In this document: positions 44,152 through 53,723 of the stretch, in pieces
How the letters are laid out: each line of letters begins with the position of its first letter
Position numbering within the stretch: position 1 is the first letter of the stretch
Source: Thermocrispum municipale DSM 44069
GTDB taxonomy: Bacteria > Actinomycetota > Actinomycetes > Mycobacteriales > Pseudonocardiaceae
Reading direction: 5' to 3'
Assembly (NCBI RefSeq): GCF_000427825.1
Contig: NZ_ATYT01000006.1
Location: 258,975 to 322,974, forward strand
DNA: 64,000 nucleotides
Program-made: the position numbers and the translations under genes
Notes under the pieces: generated by a model
The model's input: only the letters and a program-made list of their open reading frames with translations
What the model was told of the DNA's origin: nothing
Database searches by the model: none

Positions 44152-44867
44152 GATTGCTCCAGTTGACGCAGGGCGGTGAACATGCGCTCGGTTGCCGGGG
44201 TCAGCAGGTCGACGGCGAGTTCTCGGGCCTTACGGGCGTCGCCTGCCGTCACGGCGTCGGCCAGGGCGCGGTAGGCGTCGACCCGGTCGACCTCGGCCGC
44301 CATGACCGCGGTCAAGGCCTCCATCGTGGGCAGGTACGCCGCCCGCAACCCGTTGAACATCAGGCGGAACACGATCGACGAAGCACCTTCGACCAGCAGG
44401 TCCCAGAAGTCGAGGGCGCGATGCTGGCGGCGCACCGGGTCGTCGTCCGACTCCAGTTCGGCGATCGCGGCGCCGAGCCGGTCGGCCAGCTTCGAGCCGG
44501 AGCGCTCGGCGGCCAGTTCGGCGATCTTCGGGGCGATGTGCAGCCGGGCCTCCATGATGCTGCGAACCACGCTGACGTCGATGTCGCCACCGGGCATCAA
44601 CAGCCGGGGCAGCAGGTCGAGGCCTGCGTGCTTGCGGTAATCCAACACCGTCGTGCTCTCGCCCTGGCGGACGTCGACCAACTTCGCCTGCGCCATGCGC
44701 TGGAGTGCCTCGCGCACCGCGGGCCGGGAGACGCCGAGGGCTTCGGCGAGCTTGCGTTCACTGGGGAGCGGTTCACCGGGGGAGAGCGTGCCCTGAACCA
44801 TCTCGGCCAGCAGGCGTTCGAAGACCTCGTCCGGGACCGAGCGCCGGGAGATCGGCTGTAAATCCAT
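44148..44867 (-). CDS. GntR family regulator, FadR subfamily
   Basis: 239 residues from ATG 44867. The winged HTH (about 8-75) contains VFERLLAEMVQGTLSPGEPL, PSERKLAEALGVSRPAVREA and LQRMAQAKLVDVRQGEST; the C-terminal FCD domain is all-helical with His residues (RRQHRALDFWDLLVEGASSI) for metal/ligand binding, and LLTPATERMFTALRQLEQS ends it. TGGTCAGACCA, 38 bases before the start, is a perfect operator of the FadR/GntR type. It regulates itself and the overlapping hydroxylase gene. A leaderless or short-leader start is likely since no ribosome site precedes the ATG. Confidence 0.92.
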   Translation of the reverse strand: MDLQPISRRSVPDEVFERLLAEMVQGTLSPGEPLPSERKLAEALGVSRPAVREALQRMAQAKLVDVRQGESTTVLDYRKHAGLDLLPRLLMPGGDIDVSVVRSIMEARLHIAPKIAELAAERSGSKLADRLGAAIAELESDDDPVRRQHRALDFWDLLVEGASSIVFRLMFNGLRAAYLPTMEALTAVMAAEVDRVDAYRALADAVTAGDARKARELAVDLLTPATERMFTALRQLEQS

Positions 44868-44904
44868 GCGAGGCACGATAAGGCGCTGGTCGGCAGAGGT
44901 CAAG

Positions 44905-44915
44905 TGGTCAGACCA
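44905..44915. promoter_or_regulatory. FadR-type operator TGGTCAGACCA
   Basis: A perfect inverted repeat, TGGTC-A-GACCA, 38 bases upstream of the GntR regulator's start. GntR/FadR-subfamily proteins recognise TGGTNNNACCA, and E. coli FadR binds TGGTCCGACCA, one central base different. Likely autoregulatory site that also controls the hydroxylase gene. Confidence 0.8.
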
Positions 44916-45072
44916 GTCTGTGCGGGAGTTCCACACCACGGTTCGGTGGGTGTCCGGCGCCGCGACTCGCGGGCTCGCCTGCGCACGGGCTTTCCCGACG
45001 CCCGGTTGCGCATAACTTCGCAGGCCGCTGCAGCGAAGACTGGGTGCCAGGGGGTGAGTCGAGGAGCAAGTG

Positions 45073-46479
45073 ATGTCAGACCACACCATGCAACGACTGA
45101 CCTTGGACGAGCTGCGCACGAGGTTCCACGGCAGCCTGCACACGCAGGACGACCCGGGCTACGACGAGGCCAGGATCATCTTCAACGCGGCCGTCGAGTC
45201 CCGGCCACGCCTGATCGCCGAATGCACCGACGTCGACGATGTGCGCACCGTGCTGCACTACGCCCGCGGCAACGGGCTGGACATCGCCGTCCGTGGAGGT
45301 GGTCACAGCGTCGCCGGAGCCAGCCTGGTCGACGACGGCGTGGTGATCGACCTGCGCGGGCTCAACGACGTCAGCGTGGCCCCGGAGGCCAGGACGGTCA
45401 CCGTGGGCGGCGGCACCATCTGGGGTGAGATGGACCGGGCCACCGCGGAGCACGGTTTGGTGACCACCGGCGGCCGGGTGTCGACCACCGGGGTGGCGGG
45501 GCTGACGCTGGGTGGCGGATCGGGCTGGGTCGAACGAGCCTATGGGCTGGCCTGCGACAATCTGCTGGAGGTCGAGCTCATGACGGCCGACGGCAGCATG
45601 CTGCGCGCCAGCGAGTCGGAGAACCGCGCCTTGTTCTGGGCGCTGCACGGCGGCGGCGGCAACTTCGGCATCGCGACCTCGTTGACGTTCCAGCTTCACC
45701 CGCTCGACCGCTTCAGCATCGCGCTGCTGGTGTGGCCGAAGGAACAAGGCCGCGAGGTGATCGCCGAGTACCGGGATTTCGTCGAGTCCGCGCCGGATGC
45801 CGTCGGTGGCGGGGCCCTGTACTGCACCGGCGTGCCGGACGAACCATTTCCTGAGCGTCTGGCCGGCAAGCTCTGCTGCCTGACGCTGGTCACCTACCTC
45901 GGCTCCGAGCCCCAGCTGCGGGCACTGCTCGGCGGATTGCTCCGGCACCGCCCGGCCGGAGAGCTGATCACCGAGATCCCGTACGTGGATCTGCAGTGCA
46001 TGCTCGACGACCCACCCGGCTACCGGAACTACTGGTCGGCCGACCACCTCGGTGCACTGCCGGACGAGGCGATCGACCGCTTCTGTGCGACGGCCGAACT
46101 GATGGTGGTGCCCTCGCCGTCGCAGCACGCCCTGTTGCCGTGGGGCGGAGCAGTGGCACGCAACGCGGAAAGTGGCACGGTGATCAACCGCGATGCACCG
46201 TGGGTGGTGCACCCGCTCGGGCTGTGGGAGGACCCGGCCGACGATCAGCGAGCCCGTGACTGGGCCAAGGCCACGGCCGACGAGCTGCGGCCGTGGATGA
46301 CCGGCGACGTCTACCTGAACTTCATCGGAGACGAAGGCGCCGATCGGATCGTGGCCGGCTTCGGCAGAACGAACTACGAACGGCTGGCCAGGATCAAGGC
46401 GGCCTACGACCCGGACAACGTGTTCAACCGCTGGCACAACGTCCTGCCCGCCGGGCGGAGGTCAGGCGTGGGCGCTTGA
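45073..46479 (+). CDS. Berberine-bridge-enzyme-like FAD-binding oxidoreductase
   Basis: 468 residues. FAD_binding_4 domain (about 40-180) with the covalent-flavin histidine H78 in VRGGGHSVAG; TGGRVSTTGVAGLTLGGGSG is the second FAD contact and lacks the cysteine of bicovalent BBE proteins, so attachment should be mono-covalent. The C-terminal BBE segment AAYDPDNVFNRWHNVLP is present. Enzymes of this type oxidise sugars, alkaloid-like or polyketide substrates with oxygen. ATG 45073 follows GAGGAG by 6 bases; GTG 45070 is adjacent. No signal peptide. Stands alone between the GntR regulator (divergent) and asnB (convergent). Confidence 0.92.
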   Translation: MSDHTMQRLTLDELRTRFHGSLHTQDDPGYDEARIIFNAAVESRPRLIAECTDVDDVRTVLHYARGNGLDIAVRGGGHSVAGASLVDDGVVIDLRGLNDVSVAPEARTVTVGGGTIWGEMDRATAEHGLVTTGGRVSTTGVAGLTLGGGSGWVERAYGLACDNLLEVELMTADGSMLRASESENRALFWALHGGGGNFGIATSLTFQLHPLDRFSIALLVWPKEQGREVIAEYRDFVESAPDAVGGGALYCTGVPDEPFPERLAGKLCCLTLVTYLGSEPQLRALLGGLLRHRPAGELITEIPYVDLQCMLDDPPGYRNYWSADHLGALPDEAIDRFCATAELMVVPSPSQHALLPWGGAVARNAESGTVINRDAPWVVHPLGLWEDPADDQRARDWAKATADELRPWMTGDVYLNFIGDEGADRIVAGFGRTNYERLARIKAAYDPDNVFNRWHNVLPAGRRSGVGA

Positions 46480-46528
46480 CCGATCGCTGTGGAGAGCCGG
46501 GGAGCAGCCGCGCAGCCACGCGGTCCGT

Positions 46529-48448
46529 TCAGAGCTTGACCGGGTAGTGCGGCTCCGGCACCTCGGGCTTGATCCGGTTCTCGACGAAAATGCCGTGCCA
46601 GAGCATGAACACCAGCAGCGCCCACAGCTGACGGCTGCGGTCGTGCGGCCCCGTCCGGTGCTCCTCGAGCAGCCCGCGCACGGCCTGCTTGTCCAGCAGT
46701 TCGTCCGTGCCGGACTCGGTGATGATGCGGCGCGCCCAGTCGTACATCTCGTCGCGCAGCCAGTGCCGGATCGGCACCGGGAAGCCGAGCTTCCGCCGGT
46801 TCAGCACATGCGCAGGCACGATCTCCGCGAGCGCCCGGCGCAGCGCGTGCTTGGTGGTCTCCTTGGTGATCTTCTCCTCGAGCGGGATGGTCGACGCCAC
46901 CCGGAACACCTCGGCGTCCAGGAACGGCACGCGCAGCTCGAGCGAGTTCGCCATGGTCATCTTGTCGGCCTTGACCAGGATGTCGCCGCGCAGCCAGGTG
47001 AACAGGTCGACGTGCTGCATGCGCGCCACCGGGTCCCAGCCTTCCGACTGGCGGTACGGCTCCGCCGTCACGTCGGCATGCCCGACCCCGTCGGTGAACG
47101 TGCGCAGCACCCGGCGGAGCTGGTCGTCACGGAAGATCCGGGCGTTGCCGTAGTAGCGCTCCTCGAGCGTGAGCGAGCCGCGCCGCAGGAGGTCCTTGCC
47201 CTTGGTGCCCTCCGGGATGCGCTGCGAGACCTTGCCGAGCGCGCGTCGCAGCGCACCGGGAACCTTCTCGAACGCGCGCAGCGAGATCGGCTCGCGGTAG
47301 ATGGTGTAGCCGCCGAACAGCTCGTCGGAGCCTTCGCCGGAGAGCACGACCTTGACGTGCTTGCGGGCCTCCCGCGCGATGAACCACAGCGGCACCAGCG
47401 CCGGGTCGGCGACCGGGTCGTCCAGGTACCAGACGATCAGCGGCAACGCGTCCATCATTTCCTCGGCGCTGACCGTGCGGACCACGTGCTTGACACCGAT
47501 CGCCGCGGCGGACTCCGCGGCCACGTCGACCTCGGAATAGCCTTCCCGCTCGAACCCGGTGGTGAACGTGATCAGGTCCGGGTTGTGTTCCTTGGCCAGC
47601 GCCGCGATCGCGGTGGAGTCGATACCGCCGGACAAGAACGACCCGACGGTCACGTCGGCCCGCATGTGCTTGGCGACCGAGTCGCGCATGACGTCGGCGA
47701 TGCGGTGATGCAGTTCGGCCGGGTCGGACACCGGTGTGGCGTTGAACACGGGGTTGAAGTACCGCCGGATCTCCGGCTTCTCACCCGGCCGCACCGTGAA
47801 CAAGCATCCGGACTCGACCCGGCGGATCGCGGTGTGCAGCGTCTCCGGCTCCGGCACGTACTGCAGCACCAGGTAGTGCTGCAGCGCCGTGCGATCCAGT
47901 TCTTCGGAGAGCCCGAGCCGGCCGGCCAGCTCGAGCAGCGACTTCTTCTCGCTGGCGAACGCGGCACCGCCCGGTCCGACGGCGTAGAACAGCGGCTTGA
48001 TGCCGAACGGGTCGCGCGCGCCGAACACGGTGCGCTTCTCGGCGTCCCAGATCAGGAACGCGAACATCCCGCGCAGCCGGGTCACCGCGTCCTCACCCCA
48101 GTAGTGATAGGCCGCGACGATGGCTTCGCTGTCACCTTCGGTGTGGAACCGCGCACCGTGCTTGTCGGCCAGTTCGGCCCGCAGCTCGACGTAGTTGTAG
48201 ATCTCGCCGTTGAACAGCAGGGTGTAGCGCTCCGGCGACTCGGGCGGGCCCCAGGTCAGCGGCTGGTGCGAGTGCTCGACGTCGATGATGGACAGCCGGT
48301 TGAAGCCGAACACCACCTCGGCGTCGGACCACGTCCGGTTCTCGTCCGGGCCTCGGTGCCGCTGGCAGTGCATCGCAGCCGACACCACCGGCCGCGCCTC
48401 GGCGGCGCCATCCTTGCTGGTACAGATCAGTCCGAGCAGGCCGCACAC
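46529..48448 (-). CDS. asnB: Asparagine synthase (glutamine-hydrolysing)
   Basis: 639 residues. Class II glutaminase N-domain with catalytic Cys2 exposed after Met removal (GTG TGC; MCGLLGLI), RHRGPDE, NRLSIIDVEHSHQPL and LLFNGEIYNYVELR; the synthetase C-domain has the ATP pyrophosphatase loop SGGIDSTAIAAL, FEREGYSEVDVAAE and LSGEGSDELFGGY. The reading frame extends to 48730 without a ribosome site; GTG 48448 is fixed by the required cysteine. In mycobacteria this gene also affects lipid II and cell-wall amidation, so amidation of a cell-wall substrate instead of free aspartate is possible. Divergent from ctaC. Confidence 0.95.
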   Translation of the reverse strand: MCGLLGLICTSKDGAAEARPVVSAAMHCQRHRGPDENRTWSDAEVVFGFNRLSIIDVEHSHQPLTWGPPESPERYTLLFNGEIYNYVELRAELADKHGARFHTEGDSEAIVAAYHYWGEDAVTRLRGMFAFLIWDAEKRTVFGARDPFGIKPLFYAVGPGGAAFASEKKSLLELAGRLGLSEELDRTALQHYLVLQYVPEPETLHTAIRRVESGCLFTVRPGEKPEIRRYFNPVFNATPVSDPAELHHRIADVMRDSVAKHMRADVTVGSFLSGGIDSTAIAALAKEHNPDLITFTTGFEREGYSEVDVAAESAAAIGVKHVVRTVSAEEMMDALPLIVWYLDDPVADPALVPLWFIAREARKHVKVVLSGEGSDELFGGYTIYREPISLRAFEKVPGALRRALGKVSQRIPEGTKGKDLLRRGSLTLEERYYGNARIFRDDQLRRVLRTFTDGVGHADVTAEPYRQSEGWDPVARMQHVDLFTWLRGDILVKADKMTMANSLELRVPFLDAEVFRVASTIPLEEKITKETTKHALRRALAEIVPAHVLNRRKLGFPVPIRHWLRDEMYDWARRIITESGTDELLDKQAVRGLLEEHRTGPHDRSRQLWALLVFMLWHGIFVENRIKPEVPEPHYPVKL

Positions 48449-48617
48449 GCTTCGTCCCACACTCCCAACGCCATGGCGAAAAGCTGTCAATGAAGTATGC
48501 CCGCTCACAAACGTGGGCAAGCCGCACGCCCCACCGAGGCCGCATCTGGGATATTCGGCTAGGCTCCCGATTGATCCACCGTAGGTACCGTTAGACACCT
48601 GAATCAGGAGGCGCGGC

Positions 48618-49529
48618 GTGCGGACCAGCAGAGTCGCCACAGTCGCCGGGCTGGCAGGGCTGCTTGCCTTGACCGTGACCGGCTGCTCGGCCGACGAGGT
48701 GCTCCGATTCGGCTGGCCGGAAGGCATCACGCCGGAGGCCCACTCGATGCGTCAGCTGTGGACCTGGTCGGTCATCGCGGCTCTGGCCGTGGGTGTGCTG
48801 GTCTGGGGCCTGCTGATCTGGTCGGTGACGTTCCACCGGAAGAAGAAGGGCGACAAGGAGTTCCCGCGGCAGTTCCAGTACAACGTGCCGCTGGAGCTGT
48901 TCGCCGTCGGTCTGCCCACCGTCATGGTGTGCGCCCTGTTCTACTTCACGGTCTCGACCGAAACCGACGTGGTACGCAGCGAGAAGCCGAATCCGGACGT
49001 CACCGTCGACGTGGTGGCCTTCCAGTGGAACTGGGAGTTCCGCTACCAGGGTGAGGAGACGCCGGACGGCGAGGTGGTGCGTACCACCGGTAGCTCGTCG
49101 GAGATCCCGCTGTTGGTCGTGCCGACCGACCGCAGGATCCAGTTCAACCTCCGCTCCACGGACGTCATCCACGCGTTCTGGGTGCCGGAGCTGCTGTTCA
49201 AGCGCGACGTCATGCCGCAGCCGGAGCGCAACAACCAGGACCACACGTTCCAGATCACCAAGATCGATCGGGAAGGTGCGTTCGTCGGGCGCTGCGCCGA
49301 GTTGTGCGGTACCTACCACGCGGTGATGAACTTCGAGTTGCGAGCACTGTCGCCGGACAAGTACGACCAGTACATGCAGCTGCGCCGTTCGGTGAACCAG
49401 GAGACCGGCCAGCCGTACACCGCCGCCGAAGCGCTGGAGGAGATGGACTGCGGCGAGCTGTGCAGCCCGACTGCCACGTCCACCAAGCCGTTCAACACCG
49501 ACCGCCTCGCCCGTACGGCTTCGGGCTGA
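48618..49529 (+). CDS. ctaC: Cytochrome c oxidase subunit II
   Basis: 303 residues from GTG with AGGAGG 6 bases upstream. Lipoprotein signal (LALTVTGC, lipidated C23), two membrane helices (about 49-70 and 95-115), then the CuA cupredoxin domain. CuA ligands are the His in STDVIHAFW, both cysteines and His in GRCAELCGTYHAVM, and its Met; VVAFQWNWEFRY is the electron-entry aromatic patch. Accepts electrons from the cytochrome c domain of QcrC in the bcc-aa3 supercomplex. The C-terminal 40 residues extend past the usual CuA end. Followed 28 bases later by ctaF; subunit I (ctaD) is outside the window. Confidence 0.97.
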   Translation: MRTSRVATVAGLAGLLALTVTGCSADEVLRFGWPEGITPEAHSMRQLWTWSVIAALAVGVLVWGLLIWSVTFHRKKKGDKEFPRQFQYNVPLELFAVGLPTVMVCALFYFTVSTETDVVRSEKPNPDVTVDVVAFQWNWEFRYQGEETPDGEVVRTTGSSSEIPLLVVPTDRRIQFNLRSTDVIHAFWVPELLFKRDVMPQPERNNQDHTFQITKIDREGAFVGRCAELCGTYHAVMNFELRALSPDKYDQYMQLRRSVNQETGQPYTAAEALEEMDCGELCSPTATSTKPFNTDRLARTASG

Positions 49530-49557
49530 GTGAACCGAGCCAGGAGAAGGATCCGAC

Positions 49558-49992
49558 ATGAAGGTCGAAGCACGGGTCTTCGAAATCGTTACGGTCTTCG
49601 CGTTCTTCATCGCGGCGGTCTACGGCGTGGCCACCGAGCTGTGGACCGAGGACGGGATCGAGCCGGTCGGTGTGGTCGCCCTGCTCCTCACCGGTGGGCT
49701 GGCGCTGCTGGCGGGCAGCTACTTCCGGTTCGTCGCCCGGCGCATCTCGGCCCGTCCGGAGGACGACGACGAGGCCGAGGTCAGTGACGGAGCGGGCGAG
49801 CTGGGCTTCTTCAGCCCGGGCAGCTACTGGCCGGTCGGCGTGGCCGCATCCGCCGCCGTCACCGGTGTCGCGCTGGCGTTCTTCGATCCGTGGCTGATCG
49901 CGATCGGCATCGGACTGGTGCTGCTCAGCGTCGGCGGGCTGGTGTTCGAGTACCACCGCGGCAGCCCGCGTGCGGGAACGCCCAACGACTGA
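49558..49992 (+). CDS. ctaF: Cytochrome c oxidase subunit IV (actinobacterial CtaF)
   Basis: 144 residues with four membrane helices in two pairs (about 7-27, 38-58, 92-110, 112-130). MKVEARVFEIVTVFAFFIAA, LLLTGGLALLAGSYFRFVAR, FFSPGSYWPVGVAASAAVTG and GLVFEYHRG are the features of the actinobacterial aa3-oxidase subunit 4. GAGAAGGATCCGAC precedes the ATG. Belongs to the bcc-aa3 supercomplex with CtaC, CtaE and QcrCAB. The stop is followed after 12 bases by a 13-bp hairpin that ends the ctaC-ctaF transcript. Confidence 0.95.
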   Translation: MKVEARVFEIVTVFAFFIAAVYGVATELWTEDGIEPVGVVALLLTGGLALLAGSYFRFVARRISARPEDDDEAEVSDGAGELGFFSPGSYWPVGVAASAAVTGVALAFFDPWLIAIGIGLVLLSVGGLVFEYHRGSPRAGTPND

Positions 49993-50004
49993 TCTTTCCG
50001 GTCG

Positions 50005-50036
50005 CGGTGAGCGTGGCGCGTGTGCCACGCTCACCG
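50005..50036 (+). terminator. Strong hairpin between ctaF and the TOPRIM-like gene
   Basis: CGGTGAGCGTGGC (50005-50017) and GCCACGCTCACCG (50024-50036) form a perfect 13-bp stem with a 6-base loop. It starts 12 bases after the ctaF stop and ends 2 bases before the proposed GTG of the next gene, so it can end the ctaC-ctaF message and also mask the next start. Confidence 0.8.
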
Positions 50037-50038
50037 GT

Positions 50039-50628
50039 GTGACCGATTCCGTTGCGCCCCAGCTCGAGCCGTTGGCGAGACTGGCCGAGTCTGTCGCCGA
50101 TGCGTCCATTCGCACGGTCGTGCTCGTCGAGGGGCGGAGTGATCAGGCGGCCGTCGAGGCCGTCGCGGAGCGCTGTGGCCTGGACCCAGCGGCGAGCGGC
50201 TTTCTGGTTGCGCCGATGCAGGGGGCCTCGAACCTCGGTCGGTTTCTCGATTTTCTCGGATCCATCGATCTACGCGTTCTCGTCTTGGGCGATGCCGCGG
50301 AGGCGCCCGGTATGCACCGCTGCCTTGCGGGTGCCGGTGTGCCGGAGTCAGCGCTGTACGTGTGCGTACCCGACCTGGAGGCCGAGCTCATCGCCGCGCT
50401 GGGTGCCGACCGGGTGCAAGAGCTGGTCGTCGAGAACGGGGACGGCCGGGCGTTCCGGTCGCTGCAGCGACAGCCCGAGTGGCGTGACCGGCCACTGGAG
50501 GACCAGCTGCGCCGATTCTTCGGCAGCGGTTCGGGACGCAAACTGCGCTATGCGCGTGTGCTCGCCGGCCAGCTGACGCGTGAGCGCATGCCGAAACCAC
50601 TTCGTGATGTGGTGCGGACGCTGGAGAA

Positions 50629-50632
<4 letters not shown>
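50039..50632 (+). CDS. TOPRIM-like domain protein
   Basis: 197 residues from GTG 50039. [20 protein letters not shown] (about 20-39) is the Glu-bearing first motif of an OLD/RecR-type TOPRIM fold, and [20 protein letters not shown] (about 78-97) fits the DxD-bearing second strand with only one Asp. [20 protein letters not shown] follows, as in proteins annotated as ATP-dependent endonuclease OLD-family TOPRIM fragments, but no ATPase domain is present. Function unknown; a nucleic-acid or phosphodiester-related activity is inferred. A 13-bp hairpin lies directly before the start. Convergent with trpD with a 4-base overlap of stops (CTAG). Confidence 0.75.
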
Positions 50633-51669
<1,037 letters not shown>

Positions 51670-51681
51670 CGCGCCAGGCCT

Positions 51682-52095
51682 TTACTGCGCCCGGACGGCG
51701 GGGACCCGGTGCGCACGCAGGACGTCGGCGACGGTGTCGGCTGCGGCGATCGGGTCCAACGGATGCACGATCACGGCGTCCGCCTGCGACCAGGTGGCCA
51801 GCCACCGGTCGTCCTTGCGTCGCACCGCGATGACGATCGGGGGGCAGTCGGTGAGCTCGTTCTTCAACTGCCTGCACAGGCCCATGCCGCCGTTCGGCTG
51901 CGCCTCGCCGTCCAGGATCGCCAAGTCGATGCCGCCTGCGTCACATTCGGCGATCACGTCGGCGACCTTGTCCACTTCCACGTAGGTGATCCGGCCAAGA
52001 TCGCTCGCCGGACGACGCCCGACGGCGGTGATGATCGACTCGCGTACCTGGGGCTTGTGGCTGTACACCAGGACAGTCCGCACCTCGCTGGTCAT
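51682..52095 (-). CDS. Receiver-like (REC fold) protein upstream of trpD
   Basis: 137 residues with a response-regulator-like alpha/beta pattern: [60 protein letters not shown] (Asp in the phospho-acceptor position of strand 3), [20 protein letters not shown] and [20 protein letters not shown]. No DNA-binding or output domain. The acidic pocket at the end of strand 1 is missing (YSHKP), so phosphorylation is doubtful; it may be a stand-alone pseudo-receiver. The same gene is found between trpD and ctaE in other Pseudonocardiales, as far as I recall. Divergent from ctaE. Confidence 0.8.
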   Translation of the reverse strand: MTSEVRTVLVYSHKPQVRESIITAVGRRPASDLGRITYVEVDKVADVIAECDAGGIDLAILDGEAQPNGGMGLCRQLKNELTDCPPIVIAVRRKDDRWLATWSQADAVIVHPLDPIAAADTVADVLRAHRVPAVRAQ

Positions 52096-52170
52096 GCCAC
52101 AGACTGTAGCCCGTCGGGTGAGCCAGCCAACACACAGCTACCCGGGGGCGCGAGGTCGGGCCCGAAGGGA

Positions 52171-52176
52171 CATAAT
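52171..52176 (+). promoter_or_regulatory. -10 box of ctaE
   Basis: CATAAT lies 6 bases before the ctaE GTG at 52183, matching TATAAT at five positions. This spacing places the transcript start at or within a base of the GTG, so ctaE mRNA is probably leaderless; no ribosome site is present. Confidence 0.6.
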
Positions 52177-52182
52177 GCAGGC

Positions 52183-52809
52183 GTGACTACGGCAGCCCCA
52201 ACGATCAGCCAGCGCGTGCACTCGCTGAACCGGCCCAACATGGTCAGCGTCGGCACGATCGTCTGGCTCTCCAGTGAGCTGATGTTCTTCGCCGGGCTCT
52301 TCGCGATGTTCTTCACCGTGAAGGCCCAGAACACCGCAGAGAACTGGCCGCCGAACCCGCCTGGGTGGACCGAGGCAGAGCCGTTCGTGCTCAACCTCCC
52401 GTGGGCGCTGCCGTTCACCATCATCCTGGTCGCCTCGTCGTTCACCTGCCAGCTCGGCGTGTTCGCCGCCGAGAAGGGTGACGTTTTCGGGCTGCGCCGC
52501 TGGTACCTGCTGACCCTGTTCATGGGCGCGGTGTTCCTGTTCGGCCAGGTCTACGAGTACTTCCAGCTCGTCGACGAGGGTGTGACGCTGCAAGCCAACG
52601 GCTTCGGCACCGTCTTCTACCTGACCACCGGGTTCCACGGTCTGCACGTGCTCGGCGGTCTGATCGCCTTCGTCTTCCTGCTCATCCGCACCAAGATGAG
52701 CAAGTTCACACCGGCACAAGCCACGTCCGCGATCGTGGTGTCGTACTACTGGCACTTCGTCGACATCGTGTGGATCGGCTTGTTCGCGGTGATCTACATC
52801 GTGCCGTGA
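52183..52809 (+). CDS. ctaE: Cytochrome c oxidase subunit III
   Basis: 208 residues, five membrane helices as in the short actinobacterial form. [83 protein letters not shown] and [20 protein letters not shown] are diagnostic, the last two holding the HGxHV and WHFVD motifs. GTG 52183 is chosen because CATAAT is 6 bases upstream. First gene of the ctaE-qcrC-qcrA-qcrB operon encoding one side of the respiratory supercomplex; qcrC follows after 59 bases. Confidence 0.96.
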   Translation: MTTAAPTISQRVHSLNRPNMVSVGTIVWLSSELMFFAGLFAMFFTVKAQNTAENWPPNPPGWTEAEPFVLNLPWALPFTIILVASSFTCQLGVFAAEKGDVFGLRRWYLLTLFMGAVFLFGQVYEYFQLVDEGVTLQANGFGTVFYLTTGFHGLHVLGGLIAFVFLLIRTKMSKFTPAQATSAIVVSYYWHFVDIVWIGLFAVIYIVP

Positions 52810-52868
52810 CGCACCCGAGGAATTGACAGACAGCCTGCAACGCCCGAACTGACAGCAAGGTGCCGAAG

Positions 52869-53723
52869 ATGACATCTCCGACGCCCCGGGGGACAGACAC
52901 CGGGGAGAAGGTCTCCCGCATCCGCCGGTTGCGTGCCGGCAAGGCGCGCCGACGGATCGCCGGGCTGCTAGCCCTCGGTCTTGCGCTCATGGTTGCCGGC
53001 GGCCTGTACGCGCTGTTCGCGCCAGAGCCGCAGACCGCGCAGGCGGACAGCACACAGTCCGCGCTCGAGCGCAAAGGTGCCGAGGTCTACAACAACACGT
53101 GCATCACGTGCCACGGCAAGAACCTCGAGGGTGTCAAGGGACGCGGCCCGAGCCTGGTCGGTATCGGCGAGGCGGCCGTCTACTTCCAGACCTCGACCGG
53201 CCGGATGCCGATGGCGCGCCAGGAAGCACAGGCCTCCCGTAAGCCCCCGCGGTTGACGCCGGAGGAGATCGACGCGGTGTCCGCCTACGTGCAGTCGCAG
53301 GGCGGCGGCGTGGAACGTCCGAAGGAGAAGGGCGAGGCGCTGCGCGGCGACAACCCGGCCCGCGGTGGCGAGCTGTTCCGCCTCAACTGCGCGTCGTGCC
53401 ACAACTTCACCGGCAAGGGCGGTGCGCTCTCGTCGGGCAAGTACGCACCGCCGTTGGCGCCGGCGAGCGAGGAGCAGCTGTACACCGCGATGGCCACCGG
53501 TCCGCAGAACATGCCGAAGTTCTCCGACCGGCAGCTGTCGCCGGAGGAGAAGAAGGACATCATCGCCTTCGTCAAGTCGGTCAACTACGGCAACAACAAC
53601 CCGGGCGGCATGTCGCTCGGCGGTTGGGGGCCGTGGTCCGAAGGCATCGTCGCCTGGGTCGTCGGGATCGCCGCCATCGTCGGCGTGACCCTGTGGATTG
53701 GATCGAGGGCTGGGCATGAGTAG
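52869..53723 (+). CDS. qcrC: Diheme cytochrome c subunit of the bcc complex
   Basis: 284 residues. An N-terminal membrane helix (about 29-50), two cytochrome c domains with heme sites C78-I-T-C81-H82 and C174-A-S-C177-H178, axial Met candidates in GRMPM and QNMPKFS, and a C-terminal membrane helix (about 258-280). It carries electrons from the Rieske protein directly to CtaC, replacing soluble cytochrome c. ATG 52869 lies after AAGGTGCCGAAG; a GTG at 52860 is less likely. Its stop lies within the qcrA start region: 8-base overlap. Confidence 0.96.
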   Translation: MTSPTPRGTDTGEKVSRIRRLRAGKARRRIAGLLALGLALMVAGGLYALFAPEPQTAQADSTQSALERKGAEVYNNTCITCHGKNLEGVKGRGPSLVGIGEAAVYFQTSTGRMPMARQEAQASRKPPRLTPEEIDAVSAYVQSQGGGVERPKEKGEALRGDNPARGGELFRLNCASCHNFTGKGGALSSGKYAPPLAPASEEQLYTAMATGPQNMPKFSDRQLSPEEKKDIIAFVKSVNYGNNNPGGMSLGGWGPWSEGIVAWVVGIAAIVGVTLWIGSRAGHE

